Assembly (NCBI GenBank): GCA_045638145.1
Contig: JAZUAU010000007.1
Span: 1 to 55,115, forward strand
Direction: 5' to 3'
Origin: SFWF01 sp045638145
GTDB taxonomy: Bacteria; Bacillota; Clostridia; Oscillospirales; Acutalibacteraceae
DNA length: 55,115 nucleotides
In this document: positions 42,464 to 49,845 of the stretch, piece after piece
Numbering within the stretch: position 1 is the stretch's first letter
How the letters are laid out: each line of letters opens with the position of its first letter
Notes under the pieces: model-generated
The model's database searches: none
The model's input: the letters and a program-made list of their open reading frames with translations, nothing else
What the model was told of the DNA's origin: nothing
Translations under genes and position numbers: made by a program

Positions 42464-43102
42464 TTAATAACCGAGTTCCTCGTTTGCAATTATTACTTTT
42501 ACTCTATCCTTCAACCTCTGTCTGCCGCTAACAAGGTAGTTTACACAAATGCGCTCGGGGCTGTCGCAACCCTCGGGGATGGGAGCATCTGCCTTTATGC
42601 AATGTCCGAGTGTCACACAGGGGGTTTTACAGCCGAGTCTTTTGGTGTTTTTAGGGGCGGCAACGGTTTTTACCCTCTTAAAGCCTGCCTGAACGTCGGG
42701 AACAAGCTTATTTACCCCTACAACTACGATTACCCTCTTGGGTCCAAAAGCAATTGCAGAAATGCGGTTACAATTGCCGTCAACATTAATGAGCTCGCCG
42801 TTTTCTGTTATGGCGTTTGCCGAGGTTAAAAAGGTGTCGACATAAAAGGTCTGTCTATAAATTTCGGAAATCTCTTCGGGGGAGTTTGCCCGGCTCCTGT
42901 CAAGGAAGTTGTATTTTCCGCTTTGCATAAGGGCAAAAACTCCACTCTCGGCAAGGGTTACTGAGCCACCGCTGGAAATAGTTTCGCCCTCTACGAGCAT
43001 TTTTTCCACTAGTCTTACAACATCTGCTGAAGACTCGACAAAGAAAGCCTCGATATTATTTTTCTTTAAATTTTCAATTGTTTTTTCTACTCGTTTATCC
43101 AT
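42464..43102 (-). CDS. LutC/YkgG family (LUD domain) protein
   Basis: A 212-residue cytoplasmic protein of the LUD-domain family. Family marks are NNIEAFFVESSADVVRLVEK, ISSGGSVTLAESGV near residue 42, LDRSRAN, and ITENGELINVDGNCNRISAI, with FGPKRVIVVVGVNKLV toward the end. A Cys-rich C-terminal tail (CKTPCVTLGHC) may bind metal. Lactate utilization is known for LutABC; this stand-alone form, without LutA or LutB beside it, has no proven substrate. It overlaps the mnmA stop by eight bases, so it is translationally coupled to a tRNA-modification gene. Confidence 0.82.
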   Translation of the reverse strand: MDKRVEKTIENLKKNNIEAFFVESSADVVRLVEKMLVEGETISSGGSVTLAESGVFALMQSGKYNFLDRSRANSPEEISEIYRQTFYVDTFLTSANAITENGELINVDGNCNRISAIAFGPKRVIVVVGVNKLVPDVQAGFKRVKTVAAPKNTKRLGCKTPCVTLGHCIKADAPIPEGCDSPERICVNYLVSGRQRLKDRVKVIIANEELGY

Positions 43103-44132
43103 AAATTATCTTTCCTCCGCCAAGCATATACTCTCCGTCATAAAATACCGCAGACTGTCCGGGCGACGGGGCTCTTTGCGGATCGGAAAATTCCATCACT
43201 GCTTCGTTTTCGCCCGTCATAATTACTCTGCATTCGCTATCCTTTACGCTGTATCTGAGCTTTGCTGTGCAGGTAAACTCGTTACCAAGCCCTGCCGCCT
43301 GCAGATTTACATTATTTATATATACACGGTTTTTGAAAAGGTGTTCTTCATCACCGAGCACAACCTTGTTTGTCACAGGGTCTTTTGATAGGACAAACTG
43401 CGGCTGTCCAAGGGCAATTCCAAGTCCCTTTCGCTGACCTACGGTATAGCACTGATGTCCCATATTGTCGCCAAGATACTCTCCATCAAGGTTTATATAC
43501 TGTCCCTTTTTAAAGGGATTTCCTGAAAACTTCTGTAAAAATGCGGCATAGTCACCGTCGGGCACAAAGCAGATGTCCTGACTTTCCTTTGCCGTTTTAC
43601 ATGAGAAATCATGTTGCTCGGCAATGACGCGCGCCTCCTCCTTTGAGATATCCCCGAGGGGCATTAAGATATGTGATAGCTGCTTGGGTGTTAACTGCCA
43701 AAGCACGTAGGTCTGGTCCTTATTTCTGTCCTCTGCTCGGCAGATAAGCCGTCTATCCCCTATTGTTTTTATTTTGGAATAATGTCCCGTTGCGATATAG
43801 TCGCAGCCTAGGTCTATTGCTTCATCAAGAAGTGCTCCAAACTTAATATATTTATTACATTCAATACAAGGATTAGGGGTAAGTCCTGCATCGTAGTCTG
43901 CCTTAAAGCGGTTTATAACTTCTGCTTTGAAAAGTTCCCTTTTGTCAAAGACGAAATGCTCGATATGAAGTTTTTTACAGACCTCTCGCGCACGGTCGAT
44001 TTCTGGCGATGGTCCACTTGACTCATAAAGGCGCAGAGTACCGCCTATAACGTCGTAACCGTTAGTCTTTAGAAGCACCGCCGCCGCAGAGGAATCTACT
44101 CCGCCCGACATTGCAGCCATTACCTTTGACAT
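43095..44132 (-). CDS. mnmA: tRNA-specific 2-thiouridylase
   Basis: A 345-residue cytoplasmic enzyme that puts sulfur on U34 of Lys, Glu and Gln tRNAs. MAAMSGGVDSSAAA is the PP-loop for ATP. NPCIECNKYIKFG has the first catalytic Cys and TAKESQDICFVP the second, which carries the persulfide. YTVGQRKGLGIALGQP is the conserved tRNA-binding region. The C-terminal beta barrel is present and ends LGGGKIIYG. The promoter overlaps the uracil permease terminator. No sulfur-donor cysteine desulfurase is seen beside it. Confidence 0.94.
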   Translation of the reverse strand: MSKVMAAMSGGVDSSAAAVLLKTNGYDVIGGTLRLYESSGPSPEIDRAREVCKKLHIEHFVFDKRELFKAEVINRFKADYDAGLTPNPCIECNKYIKFGALLDEAIDLGCDYIATGHYSKIKTIGDRRLICRAEDRNKDQTYVLWQLTPKQLSHILMPLGDISKEEARVIAEQHDFSCKTAKESQDICFVPDGDYAAFLQKFSGNPFKKGQYINLDGEYLGDNMGHQCYTVGQRKGLGIALGQPQFVLSKDPVTNKVVLGDEEHLFKNRVYINNVNLQAAGLGNEFTCTAKLRYSVKDSECRVIMTGENEAVMEFSDPQRAPSPGQSAVFYDGEYMLGGGKIIYG

Positions 44133-44160
44133 TTACTTTCACCTACCTTTAATTTTTACT

Positions 44161-44189
44161 ATTATACTATTTTTTAGATAAAAAAACAA
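44161..44189 (-). promoter_or_regulatory. Promoter of mnmA, overlapping the preceding terminator
   Basis: On the minus strand TTGTTT (44184-44189), 17-base spacer, TATAAT (44161-44166). The -35 box is the U-tract of the uracil permease terminator. Confidence 0.55.
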
Positions 44190-44211
44190 GGACTGTATTT
44201 TCACAGTCCTT
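44188..44211 (-). terminator. Terminator of the uracil permease gene
   Basis: AAGGACTGT and ACAGTCCTT arms with a 6-base loop and a TTGTTTTTTT tail on the minus strand. Confidence 0.85.
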
Positions 44212-44230
44212 GGGTATTTTAAGCAGACAA

Positions 44231-45637
44231 TTATTCAGCGTCGTCGGTCTTATTTTTCTTGGAAAGAACAACATTAACGACGATGCCGAGTATAAGAGCG
44301 CAAGCGATATTTGTAATGGTTACCTTGCCGATTGCCATTGCCATTCCGCCGATACCGGGGATAAGAATAGCCGAAACGGTAAAGAGATTGGCGTTATCCT
44401 CAAGGTCAACCTTCTGAAGCATCTTAAGACCGCTGACTGCGATAAAGCCGTAAAGTGTGATGCAAACGCCACCCATTACACAGTCGGGGATAGAATCAAG
44501 GAATGCAACGAAAGGATTAATGAAGGAAATGAGAACAGCCATAATAGCTGTAGTTGTAATGGTTACGATAGAAGCGTTTCTTGTAATAGCTACGCAGCCT
44601 ACAGACTCGCCATAGGTGGTATTGGGGCAGCCGCCGAAAACAGCGCCTACTGCCGAACCGACACCGTCACCGAGAAGTGTTCTGTGGAGGCCGGGATCCT
44701 CGAGGAGGTCCTTCTCGATGATGGAAGAGAGGTTCTTGTGGTCAGCGATATGCTCAGCAAATACAACGAAAGCAACAGGAACATATGCGACTGCAACGGT
44801 CGCAAGATAAGAAACGTTAAAGTCCTTAAGTCCCTTGAATGCGTTTACAAAGGTAAACTCGGGAACTGCAAAGATGGTGTTAAGGGTTACACCGTCTGCC
44901 ACAAGTGCCTTGAAGGGAGCAAAGTCAATGATCTGGAGAGCAGGATTATTTGTGTTAATACCAATCACGGTAAAGATAAGAGCAACCGCATATCCTGCAA
45001 GGATACCGATAATGAAAGGAATAAGCTTTGTGAACTTTTTACCATAGGTAGAACAGATAACTACTGCTAAAAGGGTAACAACAGCACAAATCAAGGAAAT
45101 CCAAATGTTGCCTGTCATAATGAAGGAGCCGTTAGCATCCTGAGGACCGTAAGAGAAAACGTCCTTAATAGCGGCACCTGCAAGAGAAAGACCGATAAGA
45201 GCAACGGTAGAACCGATAACTGCAGCTGGCATAAGCTTATTAATCCAAGAAACGCCTGCAATCTTTACTGCAATAGCAAGAACCACATAAACAAGTCCTG
45301 CAAAAACAGCACCGATGATAAGTCCTAAATATCCAAGGTAAACGTTAGACAGCGCACCTGCAAAAGCGGCAACCATAGAGCCGATAAATGCGAAGGACGA
45401 GCCGAGGAAAACAGGACTTCTGAACTTGGTGAAAAGCTGATAAACGAGCGTTCCGATACCTGCGCCGAAAAGGGCTGCCGAAGTGCTCATAGAGTCAGCC
45501 TGAGAAAGTCCTGCCTGACCGCTTACGAGTACCGGAACAACGATTGTTGCCGCCATAATGGCAAGTAGCTGCTGGAATGCAAAAATAAGTGTTTGTCCGA
45601 AACTAGGCTTATCTTTTACATCATAAACAAGTTTCAT
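44231..45637 (-). CDS. Uracil/xanthine permease, NCS2 family
   Basis: A 468-residue membrane transporter with about 14 helices (NAT/NCS2 fold). TLIFAFQQLLAIMAATIVVPV is the usual start of UraA/PyrP proteins. FVVFAEHIADHKNLSS in TM8 contains the nucleobase-binding Glu. GCPNTTYGESVGCVAITRNAS is the TM10 motif, whose second Glu binds the base. The location behind pyrR and its attenuator strongly suggests uracil as the substrate. The ribosome binding site GGGGG lies just before the ATG. The last residues are charged (SKKNKTDDAE). Confidence 0.9.
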   Translation of the reverse strand: MKLVYDVKDKPSFGQTLIFAFQQLLAIMAATIVVPVLVSGQAGLSQADSMSTSAALFGAGIGTLVYQLFTKFRSPVFLGSSFAFIGSMVAAFAGALSNVYLGYLGLIIGAVFAGLVYVVLAIAVKIAGVSWINKLMPAAVIGSTVALIGLSLAGAAIKDVFSYGPQDANGSFIMTGNIWISLICAVVTLLAVVICSTYGKKFTKLIPFIIGILAGYAVALIFTVIGINTNNPALQIIDFAPFKALVADGVTLNTIFAVPEFTFVNAFKGLKDFNVSYLATVAVAYVPVAFVVFAEHIADHKNLSSIIEKDLLEDPGLHRTLLGDGVGSAVGAVFGGCPNTTYGESVGCVAITRNASIVTITTTAIMAVLISFINPFVAFLDSIPDCVMGGVCITLYGFIAVSGLKMLQKVDLEDNANLFTVSAILIPGIGGMAMAIGKVTITNIACALILGIVVNVVLSKKNKTDDAE

Positions 45638-45668
45638 TTTTTAATTCCCCCAAAAAATTTAATATTCA

Positions 45669-45698
45669 CGGCTTATACATTATATATAATACAAGCCG
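45669..45698 (-). promoter_or_regulatory. Hairpin between pyrR and the uracil permease gene
   Basis: CGGCTT (45669-45674) and AAGCCG (45693-45698) are joined by a self-complementary AT-rich interior. No U-run follows on the minus strand, so it may be an RNA-processing or stability element rather than a terminator. Confidence 0.4.
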
Positions 45699-45702
45699 AA
45701 AA

Positions 45703-46239
45703 TTACACCTCATACAGCGCTACCGTTACCTCGGCGGTTTCGCTGTTTGCATTTACAACCACCTTTTCGCTTCGGGCAGTCGGAATATTCTTTCCTACAA
45801 AGTCACCACGTATCGGCAATTCTCTGTGTCCACGGTCGACGAGGACGGCAAGCTGAATTGCGGCAGGTCTGCCAAAGGAAATAAGGGCTTCCATAGCAGC
45901 ACGCGCTGTTCTTCCTGTATAAAGCACATCATCTACCATAATAACCTTTTTACCCGTAACATCAAAAGGTATATCCGAAGTGTTAATTTGGGGTACGGGA
46001 ATATCGCTTCGGTCGTCACGATGGGACACAGTATCTATAATACCAACAGGTACCTTTACACCCTCAATGGCAAAAATGTTGTCACGGAGAAGCAGCGCAA
46101 TCGGAATCCCGCCTCTTTTGATTCCTGCAAAACAAATATCTGCACTACCGCCGTTGCGTTCTAGTATTTCATGAGCTATTCTTTTAAGTGCACGGGCGGA
46201 AGCCTCGGCATTCATTATCTCTGCCTTGAGTTTTGCCAT
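45703..46239 (-). CDS. pyrR: Bifunctional PyrR: pyrimidine attenuator / uracil phosphoribosyltransferase
   Basis: A 178-residue protein that binds pyr mRNA when UMP is high and so favours early termination; it also has uracil phosphoribosyltransferase activity. The PRPP-binding loop is KVIMVDDVLYTGRTARAA, and RGGIPIALLL and VDRGHRELPIRGDFVGKN are PyrR-family marks with RNA-binding basic residues. The leader upstream contains the matching attenuator, so the gene regulates itself. It heads the pyrR-permease unit. The ribosome binding site GGAGG lies just 3' of the terminator. Confidence 0.95.
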   Translation of the reverse strand: MAKLKAEIMNAEASARALKRIAHEILERNGGSADICFAGIKRGGIPIALLLRDNIFAIEGVKVPVGIIDTVSHRDDRSDIPVPQINTSDIPFDVTGKKVIMVDDVLYTGRTARAAMEALISFGRPAAIQLAVLVDRGHRELPIRGDFVGKNIPTARSEKVVVNANSETAEVTVALYEV

Positions 46240-46249
46240 TACTGTTCCT

Positions 46250-46305
46250 CCAAATAAAAAAGGTCCCTATCTTTCGGCAGGACCTTCGTAAACTCTCTGG
46301 GGTGT
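46250..46305 (-). promoter_or_regulatory. PyrR-dependent transcription attenuator
   Basis: The minus-strand leader contains CCCCAGAGAG (46293-46302), matching the core of the PyrR binding loop (CCNGNGAG). Directly after comes AAGGTCC...GGGACCTT with a 7-U tail (about 46253-46286), an intrinsic terminator just before the ribosome binding site. PyrR bound to UMP would stabilise the anti-antiterminator and let the terminator form. Confidence 0.75.
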
Positions 46306-46393
46306 AATATTTTCCACCCATTCGGGTATATAATATATGTGTAACGAAAATCTTACCGTATCTCTGTACATAATTTAAAGATTCATCGCGATT

Positions 46394-46422
46394 ATCATAA
46401 CATATTATATAGTGTTTGTAAA
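46394..46422 (-). promoter_or_regulatory. Promoter of the pyrR leader
   Basis: On the minus strand TTTACA (46417-46422), 17-base spacer, TATGAT (46394-46399). This gives a leader of about 145 bases, long enough for the attenuator. The stretch from 46423 to the next promoter at 46626 holds only a small GTTACA/TGTAAC hairpin at about 46551-46566. Confidence 0.65.
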
Positions 46423-46625
46423 GTGGAAAATCCCCCGAAAACCGCAATATATGCCGTTTATACCCTGATTTTTGTCATTTCATCATATTTTAAGGTTGCT
46501 TTTTCGTGCATTTTAACAATAAATTTTTACAAAAAACGGCAAAAATAAAGTTACAAACCTGTAACCTTTTGATACTTTTTGTTTTTTATTGTGCATTTTG
46601 CACAAATTCAGGTGTCGTGGTTCGT

Positions 46626-46654
46626 TTGACATTGTAGAACAATGCGGTTATAAT
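46626..46654 (+). promoter_or_regulatory. Consensus sigma-A promoter of the 3D-domain gene
   Basis: TTGACA (46626-46631), 17-base spacer, TATAAT (46649-46654), both perfect. A short GGAAG/CTTCC hairpin follows in the leader at about 46687-46708; no riboswitch is seen. Confidence 0.85.
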
Positions 46655-46726
46655 ACCCGTTGCTGAAAAATTCTTACTTAATAAAGGAAGTTATTACCTA
46701 TCTTCCATATAAAAAGGAGTTTTTGA

Positions 46727-47803
46727 ATGTTAGAAAAAATGAAGTTGTTTGCGGCCGACTTTTGCAAAAAAGCATCTACTGTAATCTCTTCAAATTCAAT
46801 AAGAGGCATCTCTCTTCTGCTTGCTATAACCTCGGTGCTCGCAATTGCTGTTTGTGCGTCCCACACCATCCGCGTTTCAGACGGTAAGGACACCTATGTT
46901 GTAACCACCGCAGTAGACAGTGCAGAACAAATTACTCAAAAGGTTGCAAAGTCTCCCGACTACAAGGTCACAAGCGTTAATCAGGGTCTATATGCCACCG
47001 ATGTCACTATTATATATAATGTAGCGCTTACCGTAACCATGGGCAACCACACCGAAACCTATGAAACAAACTCTGGCGTTCTCCGCGAAGTACTCGCAGA
47101 GCTTGGCATTATAGTTGATGAATTTGATATTGTTTACCCCGCGCTTGATACAGTAGTTGTTTCTGATACCTACGTTGACATTGTAAACGTTGAGTATCGC
47201 ACCGAGGAATTTTTAGAGGAAATTCCCTATGGCACAAGCTACGAATATTCCGACCAGTACTACACCACCCAGAAAAAGGTCGTTGCAGGTGTTCCCGGTT
47301 CTAAAAATGTAACCTATTCGGTTATGTATGTAAACGGTGTTCCTACAATGAAGACCGCCCTCAATGAGGTTACAGTTTCCGAGCCTGTAAACGAGACAAC
47401 CTATATCGGTACCGTTGCACCCACCCATGCAAACTCTTACGACGGAACGATTTCCACCCTCAAGGTTCCCGATGACCTTGAACTTGACGTAAACGGCATC
47501 CCCGTAAACTATTCCAAGGTTAAAACCCTTCACGCAACTGCATACACCCACACCGGCAGCCGTTGCTCTACTCTTGTATGGCCTCAGCCCGGCTACGTTG
47601 CGGTTGACCCCAAGAAGATTCCCTATGGTACCAGAATGTATATAGTATCTGCGGATGGTAAATACGTTTACGGTTATGCTATTGCAGCAGACACCGGCGG
47701 ATTTATCTATGACGGCAGAACCGATATGGACCTCTTCCTCGACACCGAAACGCAGTGCCGTAACTTCGGAAGAAGAAATATTACAGTTTATTTCCTTGAC
47801 TAA
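46727..47803 (+). CDS. Cell-wall protein with DUF348, G5 and 3D domains
   Basis: A 358-residue envelope protein. A membrane segment at about 27-46 follows a basic start, so the rest is outside. Residues about 95-150 contain a DUF348 ubiquitin-like unit (TVTMGNHTETYETNSGVLRE). About 172-240 is a G5-like domain, with VEYRTEEFLEEIPYGTSYEY at the start. The C-terminal 3D domain (about 268-358) has AYTHTG, PKKIPYGTRMYI and AADTGG...DGRTDMDLF, with the three conserved Asp of MltA/3D lytic enzymes. It resembles YabE/YuiC-type resuscitation factors, so a peptidoglycan lytic transglycosylase role is likely. Confidence 0.88.
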   Translation: MLEKMKLFAADFCKKASTVISSNSIRGISLLLAITSVLAIAVCASHTIRVSDGKDTYVVTTAVDSAEQITQKVAKSPDYKVTSVNQGLYATDVTIIYNVALTVTMGNHTETYETNSGVLREVLAELGIIVDEFDIVYPALDTVVVSDTYVDIVNVEYRTEEFLEEIPYGTSYEYSDQYYTTQKKVVAGVPGSKNVTYSVMYVNGVPTMKTALNEVTVSEPVNETTYIGTVAPTHANSYDGTISTLKVPDDLELDVNGIPVNYSKVKTLHATAYTHTGSRCSTLVWPQPGYVAVDPKKIPYGTRMYIVSADGKYVYGYAIAADTGGFIYDGRTDMDLFLDTETQCRNFGRRNITVYFLD

Positions 47804-47805
47804 CT

Positions 47806-47832
47806 AAAACCACCCATTGGGGTGGTTTTTTA
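47806..47832 (+). terminator. Terminator of the 3D-domain gene
   Basis: AAACCACCC and GGGTGGTTT arms around a short ATTG-type loop, then TTTTTAAT. Confidence 0.85.
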
Positions 47833-47833
47833 A

Positions 47834-48006
47834 TGCGGAATTCAGAATGCAAAGTGCAGAATTACGGTGTTGCCTTACGGCAACGGTATATAATAATGGT
47901 TTGTTGTCGTAAACGCCAATCCCTACAACAATAAATTATCATCGTATCGTAATTACATCATCCGAAGGACACATTAATTCTGCATTTTGCGCTTTGCACT
48001 TTGCAT
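47834..48006. repeat. MITE-like element with imperfect inverted ends
   Basis: The left end contains ATGCAAAGTGCAGAATTA (47847-47864). The right end (47974-48006), read on the other strand, begins ATGCAAAGTGCA and ends GCAGAATTA with a 14-base insertion between. Inside are GTTGCC-TTAC-GGCAAC and TTGTTG / CAACAA short inverted repeats. No protein is encoded. The structure suggests a small non-autonomous element or repeat cluster between two terminators. Confidence 0.45.
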
Positions 48007-48015
48007 ATAAAAACA

Positions 48016-48046
48016 AAAAGCCGTCTGCATAGCAGGCGGCTTTTTT
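48016..48046. terminator. Bidirectional terminator before the XRE gene's 3' end
   Basis: AAAAGCCGTCTGC and GCAGGCGGCTTTT arms around ATA with T-runs on both strands; directly follows the distal stop of the small XRE gene. Confidence 0.8.
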
Positions 48047-48047
48047 A

Positions 48048-48260
48048 TTATTTATAAGGTTTTGGATTGTCGGTAAGGCCGAGAAGATAATCGACACTTG
48101 TCTAATAATATTCCGCAAGGCGAACAAGCAGCGCAACAGGAATAGGCCGCTCTTCCCTTTCATATTTTAAATATCCTGATTGGTCACAATTAAGATATTT
48201 TGCAATATCTCCTTGAGTAAGGTCTCTGTCTTCTCTCAAATCGCGTATTCGCAATCTCAT
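48048..48260 (-). pseudogene. Small XRE-family regulator interrupted by an in-frame TAG
   Basis: The ATG at 48260 begins MRLRIRDLREDRDLTQGDIA, a standard helix-turn-helix start, through YLKYEREERPIPVALLVRLAEYY. A TAG at 48102-48104 then stops the frame. In the same frame the following codons read TSVDYLLGLTDNPKPYK and TAA, exactly the normal ending of this family (AEYY-D-TSVDYLLGLTDNP). So a single codon, probably Asp in relatives, has become amber. The first 52 residues contain the whole DNA-binding domain, so a shortened protein may still bind DNA. A strain-specific nonsense mutation or readthrough are alternatives; a sequencing error is possible too. Confidence 0.75.
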
Positions 48261-48286
48261 TTCTATCACCAAAAATATCTTATCCA

Positions 48287-48326
48287 AGGACAATGCGTCC
48301 TATTGACATTTTGGCTCGTTTGTCCT
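48287..48326. promoter_or_regulatory. Probable XRE operator
   Basis: AGGACAA (48287-48293) and TTGTCCT (48320-48326) are perfect inverted copies, and AGGAC-AATGC-GTCCT (48287-48301) is a second overlapping dyad. They cover the -35 and the edge of the -10 of the divergent promoter, the expected place for repression by the XRE protein. Confidence 0.5.
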
Positions 48327-48331
48327 AAAAT
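48303..48331 (+). promoter_or_regulatory. Promoter of the 64-residue partner gene
   Basis: TTGACA (48303-48308), 17-base spacer, TAAAAT (48326-48331), interleaved with the inverted AGGACAA/TTGTCCT sites. Confidence 0.7.
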
Positions 48332-48352
48332 ATAGATAAAAGGGGTAATTTT

Positions 48353-48547
48353 ATGCCGGATTATAAAGAAATGTATCGAATAATGTTTACCGCCATAACC
48401 GAGGCAATATTCATATTACAAGAGGCTCAGTTAAAATGTGAGGAACTATATATCGAAGCCGAGCCCGAGGCAGACCGTCAAACTATCATCAAGCTCCGTG
48501 AAATAACCGCAGAGCCTAAAAGTGCTCTTGAAAAGTGTAATGAATAA
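48353..48547 (+). CDS. Small helical protein divergent from the XRE gene
   Basis: A 64-residue acidic protein beginning MPDYKEMYRIMF, then TEAIFILQEAQLKCEELYIE, mostly one long amphipathic helix. Clostridial genomes often carry a similar short protein beside a small XRE regulator, so it is probably real; its role is unknown. The ribosome binding site is AAAGGGG. A terminator follows closely. The shared operator region suggests that the regulator controls it. Confidence 0.65.
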   Translation: MPDYKEMYRIMFTAITEAIFILQEAQLKCEELYIEAEPEADRQTIIKLREITAEPKSALEKCNE

Positions 48548-48568
48548 ACCCTTTCCCTTGCAAAACAA

Positions 48569-48597
48569 AAAGCCGACTGCAATGCAGTCGTCTTTTA
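48569..48597. terminator. Bidirectional terminator, partner gene / rpsR
   Basis: AAAAGCCGACTGC and GCAGTCGTCTTTT arms with one mismatch around AAT; T-runs on both sides. Confidence 0.75.
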
Positions 48598-48606
48598 CTG
48601 TTTTTA

Positions 48607-48846
48607 TTAGTCGTTTACGTAAGGAAGAAGAGCTACCTGACGTGCGCGCTTGATAGCAGATGTGAGAGCTCTCTGGTGAGCTGCACAGGTGCCAGTTGCA
48701 CGGCGGGGAAGAATCTTTGCACGCTCAGAGATGAACTTGCGAAGACGAGCTACGTCCTTATAATCGATGACCTCTACACGGTCAACGCAGAAATGACAAA
48801 CCTTCTTATGAGGCTTTCTGCGCATCGGTCTATCCATTTTCTCCAT
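48607..48846 (-). CDS. rpsR: 30S ribosomal protein S18
   Basis: A 79-residue basic small-subunit protein that pairs with S6. CHFCVDRVEVIDYKDVARLRKF and ILPRRATGTCAAHQRALTSA are the conserved S18 stretches. Cysteines in CHFC and TGTC are the zinc-type version. It is the last gene of the rpsF-ssb-rpsR operon, with an AGGAGG ribosome binding site 64 bases after ssb. Confidence 0.96.
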   Translation of the reverse strand: MEKMDRPMRRKPHKKVCHFCVDRVEVIDYKDVARLRKFISERAKILPRRATGTCAAHQRALTSAIKRARQVALLPYVND

Positions 48847-48910
48847 GGTTTTAACGCCTCCTATTTAAAATTCAGGGCATATACAAAGTGATAAATCACT
48901 TAAAATCAAA

Positions 48911-49339
48911 TTAGAATGGTAAATCGTCATCGGCCCCGCCCGAGAGGTCGGTGAATTCGGATGCACTTGCATTCGAGAAGCTAGGCTGAGCCTCGCCTGC
49001 AGGAGCAGCAGCTCCGTCACGCTTGGACTCAACAAACTGAACGTTGTTTGCAATTACTTCGAATGCGGTGCGGTTTTTACCTGTTTCCTTGTCGACATAG
49101 CGACGGGTCTGAATAGAACCCTCAATGCCGATCATACTTCCTTTCTGGAAGTACTTTGTTACGAACTCAGCAGTCTGACGCCAAGCAACGATGTTGATAA
49201 AATCAGCTTCTGCCTGCTCGCCTGCCTTATAACGGCGGGAAACTGCTATGGAGAATGTTGTTACCGGGATATTGGTGGGAGTATAACGAAGTTCCGGATC
49301 TGCGGTAAGTCTTCCTGTGAGAACAACAAGATTGAACAT
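48911..49339 (-). CDS. ssb: Single-stranded DNA-binding protein
   Basis: A 142-residue OB-fold protein that coats single-stranded DNA in replication and repair. MFNLVVLTGRLTADPELRYT is the standard start, followed by FSIAVSRRYK and NIVAWRQTAEFVTKYFQKGS, including the aromatic residues that stack on DNA. A flexible Gly/Ala/Ser-rich linker precedes the acidic tip DDDLPF, which recruits partner proteins. It lies between rpsF and rpsR as in most Firmicutes, with an AAGGAG ribosome binding site. Confidence 0.96.
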   Translation of the reverse strand: MFNLVVLTGRLTADPELRYTPTNIPVTTFSIAVSRRYKAGEQAEADFINIVAWRQTAEFVTKYFQKGSMIGIEGSIQTRRYVDKETGKNRTAFEVIANNVQFVESKRDGAAAPAGEAQPSFSNASASEFTDLSGGADDDLPF

Positions 49340-49360
49340 ATTTTTTCTCCTTCGTTTTAA

Positions 49361-49642
49361 TTACTTTCTTGTGGTCATAACGCGAAGAACGCCTTCGGTA
49401 ATGCCTGCTATACGCTCAAGCTCCGCGGGGAACTCTGGAGCGCTTTCAAAGGTTGTGAAAACATAGTAGCCTTCAGCTTCATCGTTGATAAGATAAGCAA
49501 GCTTGCGCTTACCCCAATCATCAACGTTAGCTACAGTACCGTTTTCAGCAATAAGGGTAGCAAACTTTTCCTTTAGTTCGTTAACCTTTTCCTCGCCTTC
49601 TGCTACAGAGTAGATAAGGCAAGCCTCATACTTGTTAGCCAT
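49361..49642 (-). CDS. rpsF: 30S ribosomal protein S6
   Basis: A 93-residue small-subunit protein starting MANKYEACLIYSVAEGEEK. DDWGKRKLAYLINDEAEGYYV is the conserved core and the end VLRVMTTRK is typical. The open frame begins at 49666, but ATG at 49642 fits the AAGGAGG ribosome binding site and the family start. It heads the operon. Its roughly 80-base leader contains a CTATA/TATAG hairpin at about 49675-49692; S6:S18 feedback leaders exist in this operon, but I could not confirm the conserved CCG bulge. Confidence 0.95.
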   Translation of the reverse strand: MANKYEACLIYSVAEGEEKVNELKEKFATLIAENGTVANVDDWGKRKLAYLINDEAEGYYVFTTFESAPEFPAELERIAGITEGVLRVMTTRK

Positions 49643-49729
49643 TTCGTTGCACCTCCTTTTGGACATTTGGCCCTATATCTTAAATATAGAGCAAGGGGCT
49701 AAAGATTAAAAAATTTCATTAGCTTTGCA

Positions 49730-49758
49730 ATTATAACAAAAAACTCGCCTAAAGTCAA
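49730..49758 (-). promoter_or_regulatory. Promoter of rpsF-ssb-rpsR
   Basis: On the minus strand TTGACT (49753-49758), 17-base spacer, TATAAT (49730-49735). Confidence 0.8.
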
Positions 49759-49796
49759 CTATTTTGTTAGGATAATTCTCTTATTGTTAAATGGTA

Positions 49797-49824
49797 TTGA
49801 TTTTTGTTTAATAGATGGTATAAT
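49797..49824 (+). promoter_or_regulatory. Promoter of coaX
   Basis: TTGATT (49797-49802), 16-base spacer, TATAAT (49819-49824), 21 bases before the coaX start. Confidence 0.7.
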
Positions 49825-49845
49825 AAACTTTAAAGGAGTGGTTCT

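Noticed and set aside
44210..45070. 286-codon open frame opposite the uracil permease gene
   Set aside because: It runs through the terminator of the permease gene, has no start signal and yields a Cys/Asn-rich product with no motif.
46655..46726. c-di-AMP (ydaO) riboswitch before the 3D-domain gene
   Set aside because: Such genes are sometimes controlled this way, but the leader is only about 65 bases with one short hairpin.
47939..48163. 74-codon minus-strand frame across the repeat region
   Set aside because: It crosses a terminator and the MITE-like repeat, and out of frame overlaps the XRE gene, so it is not a gene.
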